A stretch of DNA of 64,000 bases from Perca fluviatilis (lineage: Eukaryota > Chordata > Actinopteri > Perciformes > Percidae), in NCBI RefSeq assembly GCF_010015445.1, contig NC_053115.1, positions 15,066,524 to 15,130,523 on the forward strand, written 5' to 3'. Position numbers and translations under genes: made by a program. The notes under the pieces were generated by a model. That model was given only the letters and a program-made list of their open reading frames with translations, was not told the DNA's origin and searched no databases. Below, piece by piece: positions 1 through 64,000 of this stretch. Numbering within the stretch: the stretch's first letter is position 1; every line of letters starts with the position of its first letter.

Positions 1-22
1 TTGGAAAAAATTACGAGCACAA

Positions 23-23
<1 letters not shown>

Positions 24-62
<39 letters not shown>
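24..62. repeat. (GT)n microsatellite in the 5' partial lrp1 intron
   Basis: A GT tract at the left edge. The rest of the intron up to 1044 is AT-rich and I see no gene, RNA or element in it. Confidence 0.9.
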
Positions 63-67
<5 letters not shown>

Positions 68-973
68 TCCCACGCAATTTCCTTTTTGGTTGGTTCATTG
101 GTTCCTCCAGTAACAAGGTCAGGTAGATTCACTGTAGCTGTAGTGTCGTTAGAGTGGGAAGAAAAACAACACTAACAACAATATAACAGCAAAAGTCATC
201 CTTTTTGTGCTGTTAAATTAGTGACCACAAGTCTTTCCTAAAATCTCACACTAACTGTATTCACCCTCGAAAAAGTAAAATTCACAAAAAACAACATTAT
301 AGTTCTACTTTTTCTTTGTTTTTACTATTTTTATACTCCACTATGACATGATTTTCTGAGATTTAGGTTCAGTTAGAAAGGGAAATTTTAAGATGTTTGA
401 TGAAGGGAAATGTGTGAAATGTGTTTTGCAGCATGTTTAACACATTTCTTTTTTTAAATATGTTGCTTGCTATCACATTTGCATGGACATTATTTGTTTT
501 TTGAAGCTTTAAATAAGTCACTATTTTAGTTTTGGCAGCAGTGAAAGACTGAGCTCTGTTCTGCTCTCATACTGTTTGTGTTTGGGTCTGAATTGGGTTT
601 ACAGTAGATATGTGTTCCTTCACAATATTGCTAGCCTATAAAACTACAAATATTTAGAAAGAAACTCCAAGTTCTTGAAAATGGTATACTGTAGGAGAAC
701 TACTGAATCTAAGTTGAGGACTTCAGACCTCTTGTTTTGTCCAATCAACAGTCCAAAACCTAAAGATAATAAGCAAATATTCAATATTATTCCTTGAAAA
801 AATGACTTAAACAGTGAATCTTGCTTTCTGTCTGCCATTCGGGATGTTTCCTACTTTTCTCATTTTACCTTACTGAAGATAAATCACTACTGACTCCCTG
901 ATGATAGCTCAAATAAATGATAGAAATAAGGGCAATAAATCACTTCTAACAAAGTCAGATGAGCTGAAAATAA

Positions 974-49867
<48,894 letters not shown>

Positions 49868-51630
49868 ACTATCCATTGGCCTGGATCACGCTATTCCAAA
49901 CACACCCCTCTTCTTGCCTTTTAAAGAAAAACGAAACAAAAAAAATGGATAAAAAGTGTGAGAGAAAATTGATAAAAAGTGTGAACACTGTATAAAATGT
50001 ACAAAAATGAAGGACTACTTTTGTATGTGATTGCAGTATTATATTTTGTTCTTTTGAGATTCCTCTGGTCAAAAATGAATAACATTTTCTATGAGAGATT
50101 TTTAATTTACACTTTGTCCCTTACCCTTTACCTAAATAGCCACTACCTCTGTGCAAAATGAAATGGAAACAAGAAAATCAGAAGAAAAGATGCTATCATT
50201 GGAGCAATTTTAATTTTTTATTTTTGTATGAATTGTATAGAAAAGAAAAAACAGTGTTCCATTTCACCAGTGCCAACTGTTTGTTGTTTGTGTTGACTTT
50301 GAGTGGGAAAGGCAAAACTCAAAGTTTTCTAAATCGGTACATATGTTGTCTTGCTGGAGTTTCTTAGCAAGATTGTGTGAGACAGATTTGTGATCGCACC
50401 GTTTGTGTATAGCACATGTAAAATGTCAATACCAGATGGCAACTACAGTATTTCCACATAATTTCTTCTCAGAGAACAATGTTCATGAAATGATTGTGTT
50501 GTCTTCCTTGCACAGAATTCATATTTTATGGTATAGTGTATATTGTAGGCTTTCTACCGTAAGATGTAAAACAGGTATGTTTGTTTATCACATTGTATGA
50601 CAGTTGGAGCTCATGATTTGCTGAAGTGAGAGGATGAGAGGTGTTTTTTTGGTGTGTGATTATGAAGTTGGGAAAGTGAGGAAGTTGGTCATGGGTGAAA
50701 CATTCCAGGCAGAGTGGTGGGTGGAGATTACAGATGTAACGATGGTAAGGGTAAATGCCCTCATGGGTGGGCAGTTGGTTGGGTGAACACGTCCAGGCCA
50801 CAGCTGACTAATAACGGGAGGGCCATAGCAAATATACAAGACTTTGATGGATAGTGTCATGCCTGCACCATTTAGTTGTCTGTCACAAGGGTCTTGATTC
50901 AGAAGGAAAGGGAGGATGCAATTATGGTAAAATCGAAGAAAAAAAAAAGAGTGAGATGGGTCTTTGTTTGTCTTTTATTTCTCCAGTCCATTTTTTTTTT
51001 TTTTAAAGACCAGATAACATACATCTGGCTTTTAAGTAGATTTTTATTTCTACCTTTAGAGGATCAAAGTCTGTACGTTCACAGTTTTGTAATGACTCAG
51101 TCTTAAGTGCATTATGTTAATTTGGTCTTTAGCATTTCTCTGCTCTAATCTCTCACTCTCCTCTGTGCCATGCTGCTGCTAATGCTACCACTCTGGTCGC
51201 TCTGACACGTCCTTACGCTCAGCCTCTGTCCCAAAATGCTGCTTTCTGTCAGAAATGTGTCAGCCATATCTTAATGCATGTGAAAAGTAACACCAATCTT
51301 TAATGTAACTACAATAACAAGTTTTTTTTTTGTTGCTTACCTGTCAGCAAGTGTTATTTTATGCTGTTGTATATGTTTTGTCTTTAATGGAGAGAGAAGT
51401 ACAATCATTTGACCTAAAGAACATTTTTGCAAAATCATACATGCATTTTCAGAATTGTTTTTTGATTAGTCCTTTTTTATGAAAAATGACACATAGCTTT
51501 TATAGTACACAATGCATGGAGGCACAGACTTTCTTCTGGAAAGAGAATAATGTTTAATTTTTGCTGGAGTACTTTACAAACTAAATAACAGATATTGTTA
51601 TAAATAAAAATTTTAAAGAATTGTACAGAA
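49868..51630 (+). other. lrp1: lrp1 3' untranslated region
   Basis: The region after the stop codon is AT-rich and has no open frame with coding character. An AATAAA signal at 51603-51608 is the likely main poly(A) signal. The last part of this UTR (from about 51225) is repeated at 58717-59418 as part of the dtx3l segmental duplication, but the copy has lost the AATAAA. The true cleavage site is inferred. Confidence 0.6.
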
Positions 51631-51968
51631 AACAAGCCACTGTGTTTTGTGTTTTCTTTCTCACAATATATGCTGATAAAGTGAAGAATACTGTGTAGAG
51701 TCAGTGTGGGTTGGTTTAATCATTTATTAGGCAAACAGTAAATCCGATTACATTTTAAATTGAAAAACTACCAATTAAACAAATTAAGGAAATCCTTAAG
51801 TTATCCTTAATAGGTGAAGCTAATACATGTTGCTAAACCATAAACTCAAAGTAACCCTGACTGATACCATTAACAATTACAAGAAAGAAGACGGTATATA
51901 ATACAGCAGTGTGCGCATTCCAGTAATTGCTTGTTTTACATAATCATTTAAATTGTTTTTGGTGTTAG
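51225..51968. repeat. Segmental duplication, proximal flank (lrp1 3' UTR side)
   Basis: This stretch is repeated in the same orientation at 58717-59418. Shared blocks include CTGTCCCAAAATGCT, CACAATGCATG(G/A)AGGC, ACTTTCTTCTGG(A/G)AAGAGAA, CTGGAGTACTTTACAAACTA and CCAGTAATTGCTTG. It is the 3' end of lrp1 plus its immediate flank. Similarity stops at about 51968, just where copy B continues into its last dtx3l exon. Confidence 0.85.
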
Positions 51969-52450
51969 TTTTTTTCGATTGCTAAACGACAGTGGGCACA
52001 ACTGGAGTCACATGTGCAAAACGCTAACTACAGTCTTCACAGCAGCAGTTCATGTGGACCAAACTCTAGTTCGTTTTTCATTGCTTGAACACAGTTTTCA
52101 AAACTCTACACACTTATCCCATGACTTTAACCACAACGTGCACAACACTGTAGATTTACAGCACTTTGTTCAAATGCTAACACACTGCTGTCAAAACTGT
52201 TAACCACACATTCAAAACAGAATAGATTCCAGTCTGGTGCCTATCAAACACTGCTGATTGCAACTTTAGCTGAAAGCCTAAGCAGGTGTCTTGTTTTAGA
52301 CTAGTTAGTGAACATATATGGTATTTATACAGAGAAAGCTCAGAAAGCCTTTTTTTGTATACAAACACCAAATAAGAATGACACAATTATACACTGTACT
52401 GTTTGAGAGAGAAGCAATAAAAGAGTATATCCATGGTGTACATACACATA
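51969..52450. other. Unclassified sequence where dtx3l copy A last exon is expected
   Basis: The stretch has many CAAAAC/TTTTGAAAAC-like motifs (GCAAAACGCTAACTA, TTTTCAAAACTCTACACA, GTCAAAACTGTTAACCAC) suggesting an old DNA element, but I find no clean ends. No deltex coding sequence is visible on either strand. Confidence 0.4.
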
Positions 52451-52869
52451 TCACCATTCATTACTATTTAGATATTACTTTCTACTTTCCTACATGTCCA
52501 TACATATGTCCTGTTTTCCAGTAATACTGTAATTACTGTGACAAAATACTATTGCATATTGAATTTCATTCCTTCTTCATTACATTATTGTATCTATACT
52601 ATCTTTTCCTTTCCTTAAAAATTTTAATTTGGTCCATCAATTATTCAAAAAATATATATTCTAGTGACAGTGTATGTATGTGTGTAATCCAATGAAGATT
52701 CTATATGTTTCACTACTAGACTATTTGTGATATTATGTGTTGTGTTCTGCATTGGTATTGCAGATTGTTTTAAATTTTGACATATAACTCCAGTTGCTCA
52801 TTTATCCAGCTTTATATGACTTTCCTCCGTCTTCACTCCTTCACCTTTCCTCCATTCCTTCACGGCTCA

Positions 52870-53039
52870 ATATATATATCTGTACATATTATATATATAT
52901 ATCTATATTACACACACATACATACATCATATAGATACACATATACATACATATATATACACACATATATATACACATATACATACATATATATACATAC
53001 ATATACACACACATATATATATATATATATATATGTGTG

Positions 53040-53092
<53 letters not shown>

Positions 53093-53198
53093 ATATATAT
53101 GTATATATATATGTGTATATATATATATATGTGCATATATATGTATGTATATATATATATGTATATATATATATACACATACATATACATATATATAT

Positions 53199-53287
<89 letters not shown>

Positions 53288-53315
53288 TATATACATATAT
53301 ACATACATACATACA
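52870..53315. repeat. Long (TA)n / (TACA)n compound microsatellite
   Basis: About 440 bases of alternating TA, TATG and TACA units. All long frames across it (YIYI-type proteins on both strands) are artefacts of the repeat. It has strong cruciform and instability potential. Confidence 0.95.
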
Positions 53316-53723
53316 TACTCAGTCCCTCCAGAAAAACGCGATTATGCGATCGCATAATTCAACGCATAATTAGCCAAAGTCCACATATTTATGCGGGGGA
53401 CGCATTTTTCACATACATCGCACTTTCGCCGCATAAATTGCCGATTTCCGCGCAAAATATGCGGGGCTTGCATGATTTCATAATCCCCGCATTTTCGTTT
53501 GCAAAAAGTCACATATATCTTAGCAGAAAGTTGAAAAATGAACATCATCAAAAAGCAGGGTGTTGGGGGAATCACTTTTTTGTCTTTTTCATCAAACCAC
53601 AGCTTTTGCAAGTTACCGAAATGTTTGCAAGTTCCTGCAATTTCATCGCATAAAATTGCATTTTTTTAAGAAAACGTGCCGCATAATCAAGGATTTTTGA
53701 CCGCAACAATCACAAAAAAAACG
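53316..53723. mobile_element. hAT-like element, right end cut by another insertion
   Basis: It begins CAGTCCCTCCAGAAAAACGC followed by TGCGATCGCATAATTC and several further GCATAA motifs, a pattern of a teleost non-autonomous hAT family. The expected inverted right end (CTGGAGGGACTG) is missing; the sequence runs directly into the Tc1-type MITE at 53724. Confidence 0.5.
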
Positions 53724-56132
<2,409 letters not shown>

Positions 56133-57180
56133 CTTTGGAGCCTGAAAACACGTACAAACCATTAACGCTGCTGTGGTACTAAATAAATCCTCTGGGTTAT
56201 TCAGCTGGGAAGGTGTGCTTTCTATTTCCTTTATTTAAAGAGACAAAGGACGATGTTTACAGTATTAGCTGGGTACAGTTTGTTTCACGAATAATAATAA
56301 ATAAATAAATAAATAAATACATACATACTTTAAGATAGCATGCTTAAAATCTTGAATGTTTAAAGTTTAATTGTTCAAGAATTTAAGCAATTATTGTTAC
56401 ATTAAGAAATTAAGTATTACATTTTGAACCAATATGTTAATGCAACAATAATTTTCACATAGCCACCATATCACATATTAGACGTGGAATTAGCAAATGC
56501 CCAAATTATGGAGAATATAAAAGATGGAGCATATGTTGACTAAAACGCCAGCTCTGAGGTTTCTGAGGGGTTTAAGCACCACAATTTCTGCCCACATTCC
56601 AAATAATAACAATAAAGAATTAATGAGATCAGATTAGGTTGTAGCCTTAAGTGTAGGCCTATCGCATTTTTGGCAGTTCGTCATGTTCAAAACATCATGA
56701 TGGGTCAGTGTATCTTTTGGTCATTTGATTTTCATTTCATAAACGGGTATTAAAAAACAAAAAACTAATGGTTGTTTGATTTTCGTTTTAAAATACAAAC
56801 TTTGAAATTGAAATACAAGGCGTTTTTTCCTTTTCATGGTCAAAAGGGGATGAGAGATATTTAAAAATATGCTTTGATATTTATTTTCTATTTCATATAA
56901 CAAAAAATAAAATCACTCGAAGAAATAGAAATAAAAAAAGGCCAGTTTTTTCATATTCAGAGACCGGATGTTGTCATTTCCAATGCAACAGCGCCAGTAT
57001 ACCAGTGTTGCTTTCAGCACAAGCTAAAATGACTTTGGAACATAGACTGTTAATATTAATATGTACAGTCTATGCTTTGGAACCCTACTCTGATAATGCT
57101 TGAGCTGACTTTTATTTCAAAATGTCACATTTATTTACAGTATTTCCCTCTCCCTGCATCCCTCTGACTCTCCGTACCGG

Positions 57181-57636
57181 CATTATGCAACATGACCCCA
57201 CACAAATTGCAACAGACACTCAACTGATCTAGTCTCTCAAAAGTCTCCTCTATAACATGTAAAATGTCCTAAGAAATCCAAGTAGTGGAACGTATTGAAA
57301 AATATTGAAATCAATAATGCCAGTTTCCCATTGCAGCCTATGTTAAAGAGACACTACAGGTGAATAGGGAAATATTTTAACTAACAGATATCTCCATTAA
57401 ACTTCCCCAGTTGATTATTTAAATTAAGACAATAATCTCTTGTATTACAATTATTCTGAATGTGTATGTTTAATTATGCAAATGACTGCTAATTTGCATC
57501 AATAATGTGTTTCAGTATTTTTCAACTTGAATTTATATGTTATAGAGGAGACTTTTATGAGTAATAAACATTTCTCAGATTTTCTGTTGCAATTTGTGGG
57601 AGATTACTTATACCCGCCAGGATTTGCATCATGCCA
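57181..57636. mobile_element. Foldback MITE in dtx3l copy A intron 1
   Basis: Left-arm blocks CACAAATTGCAACAGA (57201-57216) and AAAAGTCTCCTCTATAACAT (57239-57258) recur inverted as TCTGTTGCAATTTGTG (57583-57598) and ATGTTATAGAGGAGACTTTT (57537-57556). The outer ends carry CATTATGCA / TGCATCATG. Non-coding, about 455 bp. Confidence 0.75.
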
Positions 57637-58482
57637 CTTTGTGCAATAAAATGGTTAATTTTATAACAGTGCTGTGCAGAGCCAATGCTGCTGGTTCTGC
57701 CGCTGCAAATATATTTTAGCCTGAAAAGGTTAAAACCGACATGTTTTTATCTATATTGTTGTGTACAAACTTTTTCGACTGAGATTTGTTGGTTGAGCAT
57801 GTTGTAGACTGCTATTGCCGTTGTAATGCAGTATGTTGGAAGGTAAAATCGTTGCTGTTTTTTCAGTTTGTCCTTTTTGCTAATTCGTCTTTTGAAAAGG
57901 GCCCACTCACTTTTGTACTGGCCCGCACAAAATACTATTTCTGCCTACGCCATTGCTTTGTAGCGTCTATTATTTTTTTCCGGATTACTCACAAAGGTCA
58001 TGAACACACCGAACTATGAGTAACGGCTTCACAACTCTGCAAAAGGGATTTTCTGAGGAGCACTTGAATGCAGCACAGCCGCCGTACCAATTCTTTCATA
58101 CTGTTGCATTCTATGGACTATAATTACTATATTACTATTTACGGGCTCTTGTCCTCGACACTGCCAGACGTCTTGACAATCTTTACTATTAAAGACACAG
58201 CATACAGCACAAAGTGTTTGTATTTGATCGAGTTTACAGCTTAAAAAACAAACATAATTCTTTATCTGGCATATGACTGCGCACATTTATTATGTTAAAT
58301 GTAGGCCTGATGTTAAAAACAAATCCTACTCCACTTTTTGCCATGGCAAGTTAAACTAGCCTACCTATATATTTTTAGCAATTTATGGCGAACACAATCT
58401 TTGACACGTTACATCGCATATCCTTACCGTCTAATAATCATACATACAGGATTTATAACATGAAATATAAGACGCAGGACTG

Positions 58483-58544
58483 ACTTACCTTCGATCAAAA
58501 GTGAAACTCATTTTATAAGTTTGACTGACACCGAACAGGCCAAT
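58483..58544 (-). promoter_or_regulatory. Candidate promoter/first exon of dtx3l copy A with ISRE-like site
   Basis: A GTAAGT donor (58483-58488 on the - strand) follows a short segment with no usable in-frame start, so it fits a noncoding first exon joined to the acceptor at 56141. Just upstream, AAAAGTGAAACT (58497-58508, + strand) matches the interferon-stimulated response element GAAANNGAAACT at 11 of 12 positions. A TATAAA on the - strand (58511-58517) and a CCAAT box (58540-58544) are close by. Mammalian DTX3L is interferon-induced, which supports the reading. Confidence 0.5.
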
Positions 58545-58716
58545 CAGAGGGTCGAACCCGCCCAATTATCATAAAAGTTGCCTATTGTTTGCTTTGTACT
58601 GGAGAAGGGGTTTAATCCCTACATGCATGTTAAATGTTTATGATATTGTGCCACATTGTTTGTACTGAGGGAACTTTGTACTGTGGTAACAAGGTTTCCC
58701 AGTTTCTGTCCTTAAA

Positions 58717-59418
58717 CTGTCCCAAAATGCTTCTTTTAGATATGTCAGCCATATATTCACGCAAGTAGGAACAATCTTGAATGCAATTACAATAACACTT
58801 TTTTATTTAGCTTACTTCACATTTTCAGAATTGTTATTTGATTAGTCCTTGTTTCCTTTAATGAAAAAGTACACATAGGCCTACAGTAGCTTTTATAGTA
58901 CACAATGCATGAAGGCTCAGACTTTCTTCTGGGAAGAGAATAATATCTAATGTCTGCTGGAGTACTTTACAAACTAAATAACAGAAATGTTAATATACAA
59001 TTTTAACATTATACATATACAATTATACAGGAAACAAGCCAATGGGTTTTTAGTTGTGTTTTTTGTTTTACATGTGCTGATATAGGTAAGAATACTATGA
59101 GTCAGTGTGGTTTGGATTAATCATTTATTGGGCAAACAGTAAATTAGATCCAGTAGATTATGTGTACTGTAGACACATGTGACTCTTTTACTATTATATT
59201 TTTGAGAAACTTTATCAATCAACAAACAAAATTGAGGAAATCCTTCAAAGTTATACTTAATAGGTAAAGATAATACACGTTGCTAAACCATAAACTCTTA
59301 AGCTGTAAATGCTGATCATTCCACCTCAAAGTAACCCTTACTGATGAGAGACAGTATACAATACAGCAGTATGTATATTCCAGTAATTGCTTGTTTTACA
59401 TAATCATTTAATTTGTTA
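58717..59418. repeat. Segmental duplication, distal copy of the lrp1 3' flank
   Basis: This is the second copy of the 51225-51968 stretch, placed between the first exon of dtx3l copy A and the last exon of copy B. It contains a nonfunctional copy of the lrp1 3' UTR end with the AATAAA changed. It shows that the duplicated unit, about 7.5 kb, included the tail of lrp1 together with a whole dtx3l gene. Confidence 0.85.
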
Positions 59419-59459
59419 GTGATAATACAACTCTCCTCAGCCACTTTGTATCAAAGTCT

Positions 59460-63313
<3,854 letters not shown>

Positions 63314-63596
63314 TTTGACAGTCTTCTTCTTCCTTTAACACAGATGACAACAATGCTTGTAACGTTATATTTGGTGTATTTACATAAAACTGTCAAATGT
63401 TGACACTGTTATCGCTCGACTCCACTTTCGTTTACGTTAAGCTAATGCTAACTCGGGCTATATTTGCTTTCCAGTTTTCTTATTTCCTACATTTTTAACA
63501 CAACTAACGTTAATGTAATGTAACGAACTTTATGTATAATTTTTGAACATACATACAGAAGGTAAAATATGAATTTATGACGCATACGGATCGACG

Positions 63597-63690
63597 ACTT
63601 ACCTTCACCTGGCTCTACCATAGACATAAACGCAGCTTCTTCCTGATAGATGAAAGTGAAAGTATTGTAGACGCGAAACAAGTGACGTCA
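63597..63690 (-). promoter_or_regulatory. Candidate promoter/first exon of dtx3l copy B with IRF-type and CRE sites
   Basis: A GTAAGT donor (63597-63602, - strand) ends a likely 5' exon. Upstream, GAAAGTGAAAGT (63652-63663, + strand) is an IRF/ISRE-like double GAAA element, and TGACGTCA (63683-63690) is a perfect CRE palindrome. A second GAAAGTGAAAGT lies on the - strand at 62950-62961 in an intron. The transcription start itself is not identifiable by eye. Confidence 0.45.
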
Positions 63691-64000
63691 CAACGAAGGC
63701 GCCACACTGTAGCATAAATGGTCTGCAAAGTTTGTATATTTGATAGTTTGTTCAATACATATTGAAAAGAAAAAGAAAAGAAAGGCAGCTGTGGACCTTT
63801 TCTATTGATAAGTGCAGTCATCGGTGTAGTAGTTTAGGGATTTAGCTTTGAAACTTGAAAGATTGTTTTACTTAGAATAAGAACAATTTATAGGTCGCCG
63901 ATCCTACATTAATTAACTTTACATTTCAGGGGAAATATTTCACTTTTTTTTATTCCACTGCTAATATTTATGTAAGGACTTTTACCGGAGTTTTTTTTTT
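63691..64000. other. Right edge of window, no gene seen
   Basis: Upstream flank of dtx3l copy B. It is AT-rich and no exon or element was recognised. Confidence 0.5.

Noticed and set aside
52777..53653. Long YIYI-rich frames on both strands
   Set aside because: They are translations of the (TA)n/(TACA)n repeat; six-frame openness follows from base composition, not coding.
53312..53700. Possible regulatory cluster of GCATAA motifs
   Set aside because: The motif repeats fit the body of an hAT-like element better than a promoter.
56700..56960. A/T-rich stretch with TTTGATTTTCGTTTT-like repeats as a possible element
   Set aside because: Repetitive in feel but no ends, duplication or coding content could be defined.

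Overview
The window is vertebrate nuclear DNA, almost certainly from a ray-finned (probably percomorph) fish. It has long introns with GT-AG borders, many (CA)n/(TG)n tracts, Tc1-like and hAT-like DNA transposons, tRNA-derived SINEs and teleost-type retroposon tails. There is no bacterial or viral gene organisation.

About 1-51.6 kb on the + strand is one gene, lrp1 (LDL receptor-related protein 1). I can place 82 coding exons with matching splice phases, from inside the first beta-propeller (1045) to the stop codon (49867). This agrees with the 89-exon mammalian gene if seven exons lie upstream of the window. The encoded order is: end of propeller 1, propeller 2, LDLR-A cluster II (8 repeats), propellers 3 to 6, LDLR-A cluster III (10 repeats), propeller 7, LDLR-A cluster IV (11 repeats), propeller 8 with a furin site, an EGF stalk, one transmembrane helix and a tail with two NPxY motifs. 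Two further candidate exons are not part of the canonical protein. One at 12429-12484 would finish an LDLR-A repeat and then stop, giving a possible soluble receptor. The other, at 48556-48594, is a 39-nt in-frame microexon that would add a basic juxtamembrane insert.

Inside the 4.1-kb intron at 27731-31849, on the opposite strand, lies an intronless class A GPCR (28480-29511). It lacks two near-invariant residues of that family.

From 51.2 to 63.7 kb is a tandem segmental duplication on the - strand carrying two dtx3l-like genes (RING plus deltex C-terminal domain E3 ubiquitin ligases), placed tail-to-tail with lrp1. The upstream copy B (59460-63313) is complete with seven coding exons and 621 codons. 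The downstream copy A (53906-56132) has lost its last exon and would read into a Tc1-type inverted-repeat element. The duplicated unit also carried the end of the lrp1 3' UTR. Interferon-response-like elements sit at both copies. Different DNA transposons landed at the same intron of each copy, and the 3' halves of the copies are much more alike than their 5' halves, which suggests gene conversion.

Mobile elements include an intact-ended hAT element with a perfect 8-bp target duplication, several foldback MITEs, a decayed Tc1 transposase, SINEs, and a 0.4-kb inverted-repeat element carrying a RecQ-like helicase fragment. Exon borders were read by eye from splice signals and protein conservation; no alignment was run.
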